Shown here: positions 1 to 9,020 of the stretch, in pieces
Layout of the letters: every line of letters begins with the position of its first letter
Numbering within the stretch: the stretch's first letter is position 1
Origin: Marinobacter halotolerans
Lineage (GTDB): Bacteria > Pseudomonadota > Gammaproteobacteria > Pseudomonadales > Oleiphilaceae
DNA length: 64,000 bases
Direction: 5' to 3'
Assembly: GCF_008795985.1 (NCBI RefSeq)
Contig: NZ_VMHP01000002.1
Location: forward strand, 744,001 to 808,000
The notes under the pieces: generated by a model
The model's database searches: none
Told to the model about the DNA's origin: nothing
What the model saw: only the letters and a program-made list of their open reading frames with translations
Made by a program: the position numbers and the translations under genes

Positions 1-1203
1 GACCTGTTCAATTACAACGGTGAACAGCCACTTGGCGACCTGCCAGACGATCTCGGCTACGCCGGGTTCCGGGTGCACTATCACAACAACTTCGCGCTGG
101 ATCTGGCGGCGTTTCTGGGGGCCAGCTATTTCCGCGCCGTGGGCTCCGAGATGCAGTACGGCATGTCCGCCCGTGGCCTGGCCATTGATACCGGCATGAA
201 TCGCGAGGAAGAGTTCCCGCGCTTCTCCGAATTCTGGCTGGAGCAGCCTGAGCCGGGCAGCCAGGTTCTGAAAGTCTGGGCGCTTCTTGATTCGCCAAGT
301 ATCACCGGTGCCTACGCGTTCCTTCTGGACCCGGGACGCAACATGGTGATGGACGTGGATGCTGCCCTTTATCCACGAACCGAAGTCGCGCGCGCCGGGA
401 TTGCCCCGCTCACCAGCATGTATCAGGTGGGGGAGAACAGCCAGCGCATGGATTACGACTGGCGCCCGGAGATCCACGATTCCGACGGCCTGGCCATGCA
501 CTCCGGCAGCGGCGAATGGCTCTGGCGGCCCCTGGTGAACCCGCGTAATCTGAATTTCAACAGTTACCAGGACAACAATCCCAGGGGTTTTGGTCTGCTG
601 CAGAGGGACCGGAACTTCGATCACTATCAGGACGACGGCGTGTTCTACGAACGTCGGCCGAGCGTCTGGGTCGAGCCCCGGGGTGACTGGGGGCAGGGCA
701 GTATTGACCTGGTGGAGATTCCCACCGTTGATGAAACCTTCGACAACATCGTCGCCTTCTGGCACCCGGAAAAGCCGCTGCTGCCGGGCCAGGAATACCT
801 GTTCAGCTATCGTCTGCACTGGGGTGAACAGGCGCCGGTCAGGCCCTACGAGCTGGCCACCGTTCAGGCCACAAGAACCGGGTTGGGCGGCGTGATTGGC
901 CAGAAACGCACCTACTTCTCCTGGCGCTTTGCCGTTGACTTCGCCGGCGGGCCTCTGGAAATGCTGGCCCGGAACGTGGATGTCGAGCCGGTGATCACGG
1001 TTAGCCGGGGCGAGGTAGAAGTGACGTCGGCCCGCCCATTGTCTGCAATCAACGGCTACCGGGCGATGTTCGACCTGGTGCCGGGGGATTCCGTCGAGCC
1101 CATCAACATCCGCCTGTACCTGCGGTTAGGGGAGGAAGCGCTTACGGAAACCTGGATCTACCAGTACACGCCGCCGCCCCTGGATGACCGCCGGTTGTAC
1201 TGA
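1..1203 (+). CDS. Periplasmic glucan biosynthesis protein (OpgG/OpgD family), 3' part
   Basis: The reading frame is open from the first base of the window to TGA at 1203, so this is the C-terminal ~400 residues of a longer protein. It matches the MdoG/OpgG-OpgD family, periplasmic proteins needed to build osmoregulated periplasmic glucans. Family-typical stretches are visible, such as GFRVHYHNNF at the start of the window, FPRFSEFWLEQP, and a C-terminal Ig-like half ending in TETWIYQYTPPP. The N-terminus is missing, so Sec-type OpgG and Tat-type OpgD cannot be told apart. The internal GTG at 73 is not the true start. Confidence 0.88.
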   Translation, partial: DLFNYNGEQPLGDLPDDLGYAGFRVHYHNNFALDLAAFLGASYFRAVGSEMQYGMSARGLAIDTGMNREEEFPRFSEFWLEQPEPGSQVLKVWALLDSPSITGAYAFLLDPGRNMVMDVDAALYPRTEVARAGIAPLTSMYQVGENSQRMDYDWRPEIHDSDGLAMHSGSGEWLWRPLVNPRNLNFNSYQDNNPRGFGLLQRDRNFDHYQDDGVFYERRPSVWVEPRGDWGQGSIDLVEIPTVDETFDNIVAFWHPEKPLLPGQEYLFSYRLHWGEQAPVRPYELATVQATRTGLGGVIGQKRTYFSWRFAVDFAGGPLEMLARNVDVEPVITVSRGEVEVTSARPLSAINGYRAMFDLVPGDSVEPINIRLYLRLGEEALTETWIYQYTPPPLDDRRLY

Positions 1204-1214
1204 TTGGCGACAAT
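1203..1214. promoter_or_regulatory. Possible GntR operator, site 1 (imperfect)
   Basis: ATTGGCGACAAT differs by one base from the perfect dyad ATTGTCGACAAT. It overlaps the stop codon of the glucan gene and is the first of three similar sites upstream of the GntR regulator. Weakest of the three. Confidence 0.35.
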
Positions 1215-1235
1215 CTCTGCCTCGTACCTTCCATT

Positions 1236-1247
1236 ATTGTTGACAAT
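1236..1247. promoter_or_regulatory. Predicted GntR operator, site 2
   Basis: ATTGTTGACAAT: the arms ATTGT/ACAAT form an inverted repeat, extendable by T/A on each side. It shares the TTGT-NN-ACAA core with the site at 1288-1299, 52 bp away centre to centre. TTGTNNACAA-type dyads are usual for FCD-class GntR proteins such as the one encoded just downstream. Confidence 0.55.
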
Positions 1248-1287
1248 ATGGGTGGTCAGGCGTAGTTTTGCACGAAATCACGATGGT

Positions 1288-1299
1288 TTTGTCGACAAA
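1288..1299. promoter_or_regulatory. Predicted GntR operator, site 3
   Basis: TTTGTCGACAAA is a perfect 12-bp palindrome ending two bases before the ATG of the GntR gene. Binding there would block transcription or initiation, which fits autoregulation and control of the prp genes. Confidence 0.6.
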
Positions 1300-1301
1300 C
1301 T

Positions 1302-1982
1302 ATGCCTGAACTCCTGTCTCCTACCTATACTCGCGCTGATGAAGCCTTCGATTGTCTGCAAACGGCCATCGTCAAGGGCGACCTGGCCCCCGGCGACAAG
1401 ATCGGCGAGGTGGACCTGTGCGAACGCTTCAACCTGACCCGCGGCCCGTTGCGGGAAGCCCTGGGGCGCCTTGAATCCCGGGGCCTGCTGGTACGCCGCC
1501 CCCACGCCGGCGTGAAGGTGGTGTCGGTCAGCGCATCGGAACTGATGGAGCTTTATCGCATCCGGGAAGTCATGGAAGGCCTGGCCGCGCGTCAGGCCGC
1601 CGAACGCATGACCGACCAGGAAATCATCGACCTGCAGGCCACACTGGACAGCCACGAGCGGATGATTGACGAAGCCCGAGGCCAGGCCTATTACCAGGCA
1701 GAGGGCGATTACGACTTCCACCACCGCATCGCCACCGGCAGTCGCAACACCAAACTGGCGCAGATGCTCCTGGGTGATCTTTACTACATGGTAAGGATGT
1801 ACCGTTACCGTTTAAGCACCTCCACCGGTCGCCCCCACCGGGCGCTGGGTGAACATCGCCGTATCGTCGAGGCCATCGCCGCGCGCGACGGAGAACTCGC
1901 CGAATTCCTGATGAAAAGACACATAAACGCCGCCCGCCTGAACATCGAAAAGAAGATTCAGCAGGGCGAAATCACCATTTAA
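1302..1982 (+). CDS. GntR family (FCD subfamily) regulator of the 2-methylcitrate genes
   Basis: This is a 226-residue protein with an N-terminal winged helix (about residues 10-75; [33 protein letters not shown] is the classic GntR helix-turn-helix region) and a C-terminal all-helical FCD domain that senses a ligand. It starts the co-directional cluster with prpB, prpC, acnD and prpF. By position it is the counterpart of the GntR gene next to prpBC in Pseudomonas, and probably responds to a propionate-derived metabolite (inference). Dyads TTGTNNACAA lie directly upstream, the nearest 2 bp before ATG. Length is normal for the family. Confidence 0.87.
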   Translation: MPELLSPTYTRADEAFDCLQTAIVKGDLAPGDKIGEVDLCERFNLTRGPLREALGRLESRGLLVRRPHAGVKVVSVSASELMELYRIREVMEGLAARQAAERMTDQEIIDLQATLDSHERMIDEARGQAYYQAEGDYDFHHRIATGSRNTKLAQMLLGDLYYMVRMYRYRLSTSTGRPHRALGEHRRIVEAIAARDGELAEFLMKRHINAARLNIEKKIQQGEITI

Positions 1983-1985
1983 CAC

Positions 1986-2013
1986 GTTGGATTACGGCTT
2001 CGCCTAATCCAAC
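1986..2013. repeat. REP-like inverted repeat, copy 1
   Basis: GTTGGATTA (1986-1994) and TAATCCAAC (2005-2013) pair perfectly around a GC-rich loop with an inner GGC/GCC pair. It lies between the GntR gene and prpB. A nearly identical copy is at 2940-2967. There is no T-run, so it is a dispersed palindromic repeat rather than a classic terminator. Confidence 0.75.
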
Positions 2014-2044
2014 ACCAGAATTCAAATCAGAGAGAGGCAACAAC

Positions 2045-2932
2045 ATGTCCACAAAACTCACCCCCGGCGCCCGCTTCCGCAAAGCCCTGAAAGACAACCA
2101 CCCCCTGCAGATCGTAGGCACCATCAACGCTTACGCCGCCATGATGGCCGAGAAAGTCGGCCACCAGGCCATCTACCTGTCCGGCGGCGGCGTTGCGAAC
2201 GCCTCCTACGGCCTGCCGGACCTGGGCATCACCACCATGAACGATGTGCTCGAAGATGTCCGTCGGATTACCGCAGCCACTGACGTACCGCTGCTGGTGG
2301 ATATCGACACCGGCTGGGGCGGCGCGTTCAACATCGGTCGTACCATCCGCGAGATGGAACGGGCCGGTGCGGCTGCTGTCCATATCGAAGACCAGGTGGC
2401 ACAGAAGCGTTGCGGCCATCGGCCGAACAAGGAAATCGTCTCCCAGGACGAAATGGTCGACCGCATCAAGGCCGCTGTGGATGCCCGTGAGAACGACGAC
2501 TTTTTCATCATGGCCCGGACTGATGCCTTCCAGAAAGAAGGCCTGGAGCCAGCCATCGAGCGCGCCAAAGCCTGCATCGAAGCCGGCGCCGACGGCATCT
2601 TTGCCGAAGCGGTGACCGAGCTTGAGCATTACAAGGCATTCGCCAAAGCCCTCGACGTGCCCATTCTGGCAAACATCACGGAATTCGGTGCCACACCGCT
2701 GTATAACCGGAAAGAGCTGGCCGAGGCCGGCGCCGACATGGTGCTGTACCCGCTGAGCGCCTTCCGTGCCATGAACAAAGCGGCGCTAACGGTGTACCAG
2801 AACATACTCGACAAAGGCGACCAGAAAGACGTGGTGGATCTGATGCAAACCCGCAACGAGCTGTACGAGTTTCTGAACTACCACGATTTCGAACAGAAGC
2901 TGGATCAGCTGTTCCAGCAGAGCAAAGGCTGA
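2045..2932 (+). CDS. prpB: 2-methylisocitrate lyase
   Basis: PrpB splits 2-methylisocitrate into pyruvate and succinate, the last step of the cytosolic 2-methylcitrate cycle for propionyl-CoA. The 295-residue protein has the isocitrate-lyase/PEP-mutase barrel features: YLSGGGVAN near residue 45, DIDTGWGG binding Mg near 86, [13 protein letters not shown] with the catalytic Cys of the KRCGH motif near 122, and ARTDA near 158. ATG follows an AGAGAGAGG ribosome site at about 2030-2038. It is first of the structural genes, and palindromic repeats lie on both sides. Confidence 0.96.
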   Translation: MSTKLTPGARFRKALKDNHPLQIVGTINAYAAMMAEKVGHQAIYLSGGGVANASYGLPDLGITTMNDVLEDVRRITAATDVPLLVDIDTGWGGAFNIGRTIREMERAGAAAVHIEDQVAQKRCGHRPNKEIVSQDEMVDRIKAAVDARENDDFFIMARTDAFQKEGLEPAIERAKACIEAGADGIFAEAVTELEHYKAFAKALDVPILANITEFGATPLYNRKELAEAGADMVLYPLSAFRAMNKAALTVYQNILDKGDQKDVVDLMQTRNELYEFLNYHDFEQKLDQLFQQSKG

Positions 2933-2939
2933 AGTCTGT

Positions 2940-2967
2940 GTTGGATTAGGGCTTCGCCTAATCCAAC
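2940..2967. repeat. REP-like inverted repeat, copy 2
   Basis: TTGGATTA and TAATCCAA arms surround a GGGCTTCGCC centre, nearly identical to the copy at 1986-2013. It begins 8 bp after the prpB stop, in the prpB-prpC spacer. Confidence 0.75.
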
Positions 2968-2993
2968 CTACAAACACAATGGAAACACCGTAG

Positions 2994-3021
2994 GTCGGAT
3001 TAGCCGCAGGCGTAATCCGAC
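2994..3021. repeat. REP-like inverted repeat, variant copy 3
   Basis: GTCGGATTA (2994-3002) pairs with TAATCCGAC (3013-3021). The loop GCCGCAGGCG is the loop of the other type read in the opposite orientation. Two hairpins thus sit side by side between prpB and prpC and may shape the stability of the polycistronic message. Confidence 0.7.
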
Positions 3022-3054
3022 AACCCGGACAGAAATAACGAGGGAGAGACAACA

Positions 3055-4185
3055 ATGGCTGAAGCAAAAAAACTCAGCGGCGCAGGCCTCCGCGGCCAGG
3101 TGGCGGGTGAAACTGCCCTATGTACCGTCGGCAAAAGCGGCGCAGGCCTGACCTACCGCGGTTACGAAATTGCCGACCTGGCGGAAAAAGCCCAGTTCGA
3201 AGAGATTGCCTACCTGTTACTGCGGGGCAAACTGCCAAATCGCAAGGAACTGGATGACTACAAGCGCAAGCTCATCAGAATGCGGGAACTGCCTTATGCG
3301 GTGAAATCCGTTCTTGAGCATATCCCCAAAGACGCCCACCCGATGGACGTAATGCGCACCGGCTGTTCCATGCTGGGCAATCTGGAAACCGAAACCGACT
3401 TCAGCCAGCAGGACGACCGCATCGACCGCATGCTGGCGCTGTTTCCGGCCATCATCACCTACTGGTACCGCTTCGCCCACGAAGGCAAACGCATCGACAC
3501 GGCAAGCGATGTGGACTCCATCGGCGGCCATTTCCTGGAACTGCTGCACGGCAAGAAGCCCAGCGAACTGCACGAGAAGGTGATGAACGTCTCGCTGATC
3601 CTCTACGCCGAGCACGAGTTCAACGCCTCCACCTTCACCGCCCGGGTGTGCGCCTCCACGCTGTCTGATATCCACAGCTGTGTGACCGGCGCTATCGGCA
3701 CCCTGCGAGGCCCCTTGCACGGTGGTGCCAACGAAGCCGCCATGGCCCTGATCCAGAAGTTCAAAACCCCGGACGAAGCCGAAGAAGGCCTGCTGGGCAT
3801 GCTGGAGCGCAAGGAAAAGATCATGGGCTTCGGCCACGCCATCTACAAGGACTCCGATCCGCGCAACGCCATCATCAAGCAGTGGTCGAAAAAGCTGGCA
3901 GAAGAAACCGGCGACACGGTTCTGTACCCGGTTTCCGAGCGCTGTGAAGAAGTCATGTGGCGGGAAAAGAAACTGTTCTGCAACGCAGACTTCTTCCACG
4001 CCTCGGCCTACCACTTCATGGGCATTCCCACGGAGCTGTTCACGCCCATCTTCGTGATGTCCCGCGTGTCCGGCTGGACCGCCCACGTCAAAGAGCAGCG
4101 TGAAAACAACCGCATCATCCGCCCCAGCGCCGATTACACCGGCCCGGCGGACTCGAAGTGGGTGCCGATTGAGGAACGTCCATGA
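3055..4185 (+). CDS. prpC: 2-methylcitrate synthase
   Basis: PrpC condenses propionyl-CoA with oxaloacetate to 2-methylcitrate. The 376-residue protein is a short-type citrate synthase: GLTYRGYEIADLAE near the N-terminus, EHEFNASTFTAR (His ligand) near residue 187, GALGTLRGPLHGGANEAA near 220 and GFGHAIYKDSDPR near 260 with the catalytic His, then FTPIFVMSRVSGWTAH. ATG follows GGGAGAG. The stop codon overlaps the acnD start in an ATGA arrangement, showing translational coupling. Confidence 0.96.
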   Translation: MAEAKKLSGAGLRGQVAGETALCTVGKSGAGLTYRGYEIADLAEKAQFEEIAYLLLRGKLPNRKELDDYKRKLIRMRELPYAVKSVLEHIPKDAHPMDVMRTGCSMLGNLETETDFSQQDDRIDRMLALFPAIITYWYRFAHEGKRIDTASDVDSIGGHFLELLHGKKPSELHEKVMNVSLILYAEHEFNASTFTARVCASTLSDIHSCVTGAIGTLRGPLHGGANEAAMALIQKFKTPDEAEEGLLGMLERKEKIMGFGHAIYKDSDPRNAIIKQWSKKLAEETGDTVLYPVSERCEEVMWREKKLFCNADFFHASAYHFMGIPTELFTPIFVMSRVSGWTAHVKEQRENNRIIRPSADYTGPADSKWVPIEERP

Positions 4186-6779
4186 ACACGAATTACCGCA
4201 AACCCCTGCCAGGCACCGACCTGGACTATTTCGATACCCGCCAGGCCGTAGAAGACATCCAGGCCGGCGCCTACGACAAGCTGCCATACACCTCCAGAAT
4301 CCTGGCGGAGCAACTGGTGCGCCGCTGTGATCCCGAGGTACTGACGGACTCACTGAAGCAGCTGATCGAGCGCAAGCGCGACCTGGATTTCCCCTGGTAC
4401 CCGGCTCGCGTCGTGTGCCACGACATCCTGGGCCAGACCGCACTGGTGGACCTGGCAGGGCTGCGTGATGCCATCGCCGAGAAGGGCGGTGACCCGTCCA
4501 AGGTCAACCCGGTTGTACCCACCCAGCTGATTGTGGACCACTCTCTGGCCGTGGAGCACGCCGGCTTCGAGAAAGACGCGTTCGAGAAGAACCGTCAGAT
4601 TGAAGACCGCCGCAACGACGACCGTTTCCACTTCATCAACTGGACCAAAACCGCCTTCGAGAATGTGGACGTGATTCCCCCCGGCAACGGCATCATGCAC
4701 CAGATCAACCTTGAGAAGATGTCGCCGGTAGTGCAGGCGAGGGAAGGCGTGGCCTATCCTGACACCTGCGTGGGCACCGACAGTCACACGCCCATGGTGG
4801 ATGCCCTGGGCGTCATTTCGGTCGGTGTCGGCGGGCTGGAAGCGGAAAGCGTCATGCTCGGCCGCGCCTCCATGATGCGCCTGCCGGACATCGTGGGTGT
4901 GGAACTTCAAGGCAAGCTCCGCCCCGGCATCACCAGCACCGATATGGTACTGGCTATCACCGAATTCCTGCGCCGGGAACGGGTAGTTGGCGCCTATCTG
5001 GAATTCTACGGTGAAGGCGCCGACAGCCTGACCGTGGGCGACCGCGCCACCATCTCCAACATGACGCCGGAATACGGCGCCACGGCAGCGATGTTCTTCA
5101 TCGACGACCAGACCATCGACTACCTGAAGCTGACCGGTCGGGAAGACGACCAGGTGGCGCTGGTGGAAAAATACGCCAGGCACACCGGGCTCTGGGCCGA
5201 CAGCCTGAAAACCGCGGAATACGAGCGGGTGCTGACGTTTGACCTGTCCACCGTGGAGCGCACACTGGCTGGCCCGTCCAATCCCCATGCCCATCTGCCC
5301 ACCTCCGACCTGGCCAAAGCGGGTATTGCCGGCGCCTGGGAACAGGAAGAGGGCAAAATGCCCGATGGCGCGGTGATCATCGCGGCCATTACCAGCTGTA
5401 CCAACACCTCCAACCCCAGAAACATGGTGGCCGCCGGCCTGATCGCCCGCAACGCCAACAAATTGGGCCTGACCCGCAAGCCCTGGGTGAAATCCTCCCT
5501 GGCACCGGGCTCCAAAACCGTCAAGATGTACCTGGAAGAAGCCAACCTGATGTCCGAGCTGGAAGACCTCGGCTTTGGCGTAGTGGCCTTCGCCTGTACC
5601 ACCTGCAACGGCATGAGCGGCGCCCTGGATCCAAAGATCGCCCAGGAAATCATGGACCGGGACCTGTTCTCCACCGCGGTACTGTCCGGCAACCGGAACT
5701 TCGACGGGCGGATTCACCCCTACGCCAAGCAGGCATTTCTGGCGTCGCCGCCGCTGGTGGTTGCCTACGCCATCGCCGGCACCATCCGCTTCGATATCGA
5801 GAAAGACGCTCTGGGATATGATCAGGACGGCAAGCCCGTCACCCTGAAAGACATCTGGCCGGACGATGCGGAAATCGACGCCATCGTGAAAGCCAGCGTC
5901 AAACCGGAGCAGTTCCGCAGCACCTACATCCCGATGTTCGATGTCACGAAGAAAGAGCAGGCCAAGAGCAACCCGCTCTACGACTGGCGCCCCATGAGCA
6001 CCTACATCCGCCGCCCGCCATACTGGGAAGGCGGCATGGTAGGCGAGAAGGCCCTCAAGGGCATGCGCCCGCTGGCCGTGCTGCCGGACAACATCACCAC
6101 CGACCACCTGTCGCCGTCCAACGCCATCCTGATGGACAGCGCATCTGGTGAATACCTGCACAAAATGGGCGTGCCGGAGGAAGACTTCAATTCCTACGCC
6201 ACCCACCGTGGTGACCACGAGACAGCCCAGCGCGCCACCTTTGCCAACCCGAAACTGTTCAATGAAATGGTCCGGGATGAAAACGGCAAGGTGAAGCAGG
6301 GTTCCCTGGCGCGGATCGAACCGGAAGGCAAGGTCACCCGCATGTGGGAGGCCATTGAAACCTACATGGACCGCAAGCAGCCGTTGATCATCATCGCCGG
6401 CGCCGACTACGGCCAGGGCTCCTCCCGCGACTGGGCCGCCAAGGGCGTCGCCCTGGCGGGTGTGGAAGCCATCGTGGCAGAAGGCTTCGAACGCATCCAC
6501 CGCACAAACCTGGTGGGCATGGGCGTGATGCCGCTGCAGTTCAAGGAGGGCACCACGCGCCATACGCTGAAAATCGATGGCACCGAAACCTTCGATGTGG
6601 AAGGCGCCGTGTCGCCAAGGGCGGAACTGGTACTGACCATTCACCGTGCGAGCGGCGAATCCGAACGCGTGCCGGTAATCTGCAGGCTGGATACGGCGGA
6701 GGAAGTGTCGATCTACAGGGCGGGCGGTGTGCTGCAGCGCTTTGCCGAAGATTTCCTCCAGTCGGAGGGAGCGGCATGA
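4182..6779 (+). CDS. acnD: 2-methylcitrate dehydratase, Fe-S dependent (AcnD)
   Basis: AcnD is an aconitase-like enzyme that dehydrates 2-methylcitrate to 2-methylaconitate and needs PrpF as partner. The 865-residue protein has the aconitase [4Fe-4S] cysteines in SCTNTSNPRN (about residue 406) and FACTTCNGMSG (about 472), DSHTPMVDALG near 204, and the swivelling C-terminal domain with YGQGSSRDWAAKG near 743. It overlaps prpC by 4 bp at its start and prpF by 4 bp at its end, typical of one operon. Confidence 0.95.
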   Translation: MNTNYRKPLPGTDLDYFDTRQAVEDIQAGAYDKLPYTSRILAEQLVRRCDPEVLTDSLKQLIERKRDLDFPWYPARVVCHDILGQTALVDLAGLRDAIAEKGGDPSKVNPVVPTQLIVDHSLAVEHAGFEKDAFEKNRQIEDRRNDDRFHFINWTKTAFENVDVIPPGNGIMHQINLEKMSPVVQAREGVAYPDTCVGTDSHTPMVDALGVISVGVGGLEAESVMLGRASMMRLPDIVGVELQGKLRPGITSTDMVLAITEFLRRERVVGAYLEFYGEGADSLTVGDRATISNMTPEYGATAAMFFIDDQTIDYLKLTGREDDQVALVEKYARHTGLWADSLKTAEYERVLTFDLSTVERTLAGPSNPHAHLPTSDLAKAGIAGAWEQEEGKMPDGAVIIAAITSCTNTSNPRNMVAAGLIARNANKLGLTRKPWVKSSLAPGSKTVKMYLEEANLMSELEDLGFGVVAFACTTCNGMSGALDPKIAQEIMDRDLFSTAVLSGNRNFDGRIHPYAKQAFLASPPLVVAYAIAGTIRFDIEKDALGYDQDGKPVTLKDIWPDDAEIDAIVKASVKPEQFRSTYIPMFDVTKKEQAKSNPLYDWRPMSTYIRRPPYWEGGMVGEKALKGMRPLAVLPDNITTDHLSPSNAILMDSASGEYLHKMGVPEEDFNSYATHRGDHETAQRATFANPKLFNEMVRDENGKVKQGSLARIEPEGKVTRMWEAIETYMDRKQPLIIIAGADYGQGSSRDWAAKGVALAGVEAIVAEGFERIHRTNLVGMGVMPLQFKEGTTRHTLKIDGTETFDVEGAVSPRAELVLTIHRASGESERVPVICRLDTAEEVSIYRAGGVLQRFAEDFLQSEGAA

Positions 6780-7960
6780 AACCCCAGATAAAAATCCCCG
6801 CCGCCTATATGCGCGGCGGCACGTCAAAAGGCGTTTTCTTTCGCCTGCAGGATTTACCTGAGATTGCACAGCAGCCCGGCAAAGCGCGGGATGAACTGCT
6901 TCTGAGGGTCATCGGCAGCCCTGACCCCTACCAGAAACACACCGACGGCATGGGCGGCGCCACCTCCAGCACCAGCAAAGCGGTGATTCTGGCGGCGCCT
7001 ACCGAGCCGGACCACGATGTCGACTACCTGTTCGGCCAGGTCTCCATCGACAAACCCTTCGTCGACTGGAGCGGCAACTGCGGCAACCTGAGCGCCGCTG
7101 TCGGGGCCTTTGCCATTAGCGGCGGATTTGTTAGCCCGGACCGCATTCCGGAGAACGGCACCTGCACGGTACGTATCTGGCAGGCCAATATTCGCAAAAC
7201 GATCATTTCCCATGTGCCCATCACCAACGGCGAAGTGCAGGAAACCGGCGATTTTGAGTTGGACGGCGTGACTTTCCCGGCGGCAGAAATCAAGGTGGAA
7301 TTCATGGACCCGGCGGACGGCGAGGGCGCCATTTTCCCCACCGGCAACCTGATCGACGATCTCGAAGTGCCCGGCCTGGGCTCGCTGCAGGCGACCATGA
7401 TCAACGCCGGCATTCCCACCATCTTCCTCAACGCCGAAGCCATCGGCTTCAAAGGCACCGAATTGCAGGAGGACATCAACAACGACCCGGGCGTGCTGGA
7501 GACATTTGAAACCATTCGTGCCCACGGTGCGGTAAGAATGGGTCTGATAGACAACATCGAACAGGCAGCAAGCCGGCAGCACACGCCGAAGATTGCGTTT
7601 GTCGCGGAACCGACCGATTACCAGGCTTCCAGCGGCAAACAGATCAATGCAGACGACGTGGACCTGCTAGTGCGGGCGCTCTCCATGGGCAAACTCCATC
7701 ACGCGATGATGGGAACCGCCGCCGTGGCGATTGCCACCGCCGCAGCCATTCCCGGAACCGTGGTGAACCTCGCCGCCGGTGGCGGGGACCGCACTGAAGT
7801 CGTGTTCGGTCATCCGTCCGGAACCCTGAAAGTAGGCGCAGAGGCAGAGATCACTGACGGTAACTGGGCGGTGAAGAAGGCGATCATGAGCCGAAGTGCC
7901 CGGATTTTGATGGAGGGCTCGGTGCGGATTCCCGCGTCAGATTTTTTAACAGGTGAATAA
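6776..7960 (+). CDS. prpF: 2-methylaconitate cis-trans isomerase
   Basis: PrpF converts the trans-2-methylaconitate made by AcnD to the cis isomer used by the hydratase. The 394-residue protein begins with the family signature PAAYMRGGTSKGVFF, followed by DGMGGATSSTSK and SGNCGNLSAAVGAFA, and has the duplicated diaminopimelate-epimerase-like fold typical of PrpF. Its ATG overlaps the acnD stop. The last 26 bp overlap a predicted PrsR box for the next gene. Confidence 0.95.
   Translation: MKPQIKIPAAYMRGGTSKGVFFRLQDLPEIAQQPGKARDELLLRVIGSPDPYQKHTDGMGGATSSTSKAVILAAPTEPDHDVDYLFGQVSIDKPFVDWSGNCGNLSAAVGAFAISGGFVSPDRIPENGTCTVRIWQANIRKTIISHVPITNGEVQETGDFELDGVTFPAAEIKVEFMDPADGEGAIFPTGNLIDDLEVPGLGSLQATMINAGIPTIFLNAEAIGFKGTELQEDINNDPGVLETFETIRAHGAVRMGLIDNIEQAASRQHTPKIAFVAEPTDYQASSGKQINADDVDLLVRALSMGKLHHAMMGTAAVAIATAAAIPGTVVNLAAGGGDRTEVVFGHPSGTLKVGAEAEITDGNWAVKKAIMSRSARILMEGSVRIPASDFLTGE
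7935..7951 (+). promoter_or_regulatory. PrsR-type box (weak) for PEP-CTERM gene at 8063
   Basis: CGTCAGATTTTTTAACA matches the window-derived consensus TGTC[G/A]-N6-TTTACA with two mismatches. It lies inside the 3' end of prpF, 56 bp upstream of the -24 GG of the sigma-54 promoter. Confidence 0.4.
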
Positions 7961-8004
7961 AACGCCTGCTTTGTAAATATCTGACATAGGGCGCTTTCCT
8001 TTAT

Positions 8005-8021
8005 CTGGTTTGGTTTTTGCG
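8005..8021 (+). promoter_or_regulatory. Sigma-54 promoter for PEP-CTERM gene at 8063
   Basis: CTGGTTTGGTTTTTGCG has GG (8007-8008) and GC (8019-8020) separated by exactly 10 bases, the invariant -24/-12 geometry of RpoN promoters. It sits 42 bp upstream of the ATG. Confidence 0.6.
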
Positions 8022-8062
8022 TTGTGAAGAATTCATCAATGGAAATCACGGAGGAAGTGACA

Positions 8063-8947
8063 ATGATGAATCACAACGCAAAAAAACTTGCCGCAGCGGT
8101 TAGTTTCAGCCTCTTTGCCGGCAGTGCAGCCGCTGTGCCGTTTTCAGAAATCAGGATCGGTGACAACGACGGGTTTGGCTATGACGCTGACCCCAATTTC
8201 GCGAGCCTCACCGGTGATGGTGGCGCAGCCGATCGGAATTCAGATGGCCATCTGGGTCCTACGGATGTCTTGCCCAGCCACAATGGCGACAGCACCGTTG
8301 CGACCGGTTCCGGTGACGATTTCGATAATCGTAATGGGGAGTCTGTGTCAGGCACTGGTTTTACAGATACGGGAACCCAGGGCACAGAGTTTACCGATAT
8401 CAGCCTGTCCACCAGTTACGATTCGTCTTCCTCGAGCAACCAGGTGTATAACGCAAACGATGGAACGTCAGGTAGCGGAGGTACTTTCCCTGCGGGTTCG
8501 TCCACAAGCCTGCCAAACCAGCCTGGTTTCTCTTTCCTTTTCGAAGTATCACAGTCAGACATTTTGGCTGGGACACCCATCTTCTTTAACATGGTCTTCG
8601 CGGACTATGACGTTACTCCGGCCGCTATCGACTTTGTTTTTGCGTCTGGCAGTAAAACAATTGGCGTCACTCCGCAGAACAACAGCTCCAACGATGGGTT
8701 GATTCAGGGCGCATTCGCCACTCTGGATTTCTATGACGTGTTCACAAACACTGGCAGTGGCATCTGGGGTGGCGAGGTAGCTGTAAACTTCGACGCTCCA
8801 AGGGAGCCTTACACCGCATTTGACTATGTTGAACTGAGTGTGGAACCTCTGGTTGTGGACGTTCCTGAGCCCGGCACTCTGGCGCTTTTTGCGCTAGGCC
8901 TGACAGGGCTTCTGAGTGTGAGAGGTATGTCGCGCAGGGCGGCGTGA
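8063..8947 (+). CDS. PEP-CTERM sorting domain protein (secreted, Asp/Ser-rich)
   Basis: This exported protein of about 294 residues has an N-terminal Sec signal (KKLAAAVSFSLFAGSAAA) and a C-terminal PEP-CTERM anchor: VPEPGTLALFALGLTGL followed by basic residues. XrtA should recognise and process it. The body is acidic and rich in Gly, Ser and Asp, without cysteine and without an enzyme motif. The start at 8063 is preferred over an upstream in-frame start at 8024 because GGAGGA stands 8 bp before it and the signal peptide begins there. It is unrelated to propionate metabolism although it follows prpF. A sigma-54 promoter precedes it and a terminator follows. Confidence 0.9.
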   Translation: MMNHNAKKLAAAVSFSLFAGSAAAVPFSEIRIGDNDGFGYDADPNFASLTGDGGAADRNSDGHLGPTDVLPSHNGDSTVATGSGDDFDNRNGESVSGTGFTDTGTQGTEFTDISLSTSYDSSSSSNQVYNANDGTSGSGGTFPAGSSTSLPNQPGFSFLFEVSQSDILAGTPIFFNMVFADYDVTPAAIDFVFASGSKTIGVTPQNNSSNDGLIQGAFATLDFYDVFTNTGSGIWGGEVAVNFDAPREPYTAFDYVELSVEPLVVDVPEPGTLALFALGLTGLLSVRGMSRRAA

Positions 8948-8978
8948 TGCAGATTGGTTTTGTTTAAGTGGTACGGAA

Positions 8979-9004
8979 AACCGGGGCAGTTGCCCCGGTT
9001 TTTG
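8979..9004. terminator. Rho-independent terminator (bidirectional)
   Basis: AACCGGGGCA and TGCCCCGGTT pair in a strong GC hairpin followed by TTTTG. It lies between two convergent PEP-CTERM genes (8063 and 9021) and can serve both. Confidence 0.88.
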
Positions 9005-9020
9005 TTGTAGCCATGAAATC

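Noticed and set aside
3217..4443. 408-codon minus-strand open frame across prpC and acnD
   Set aside because: It is antisense to two conserved enzymes and crosses their junction; no independent support.
4350..6869. 839-codon open frame antisense to acnD
   Set aside because: It is the mirror of a GC-rich conserved gene with a full set of aconitase motifs; its translation shows no family pattern and it has no ribosome site.
7972..7986. TGTAAATATCTGACA, an inverted near-match to the PrsR box
   Set aside because: The spacer is 2 bp too short and it points opposite to the other boxes, so the weaker but correctly oriented site at 7935 was preferred.
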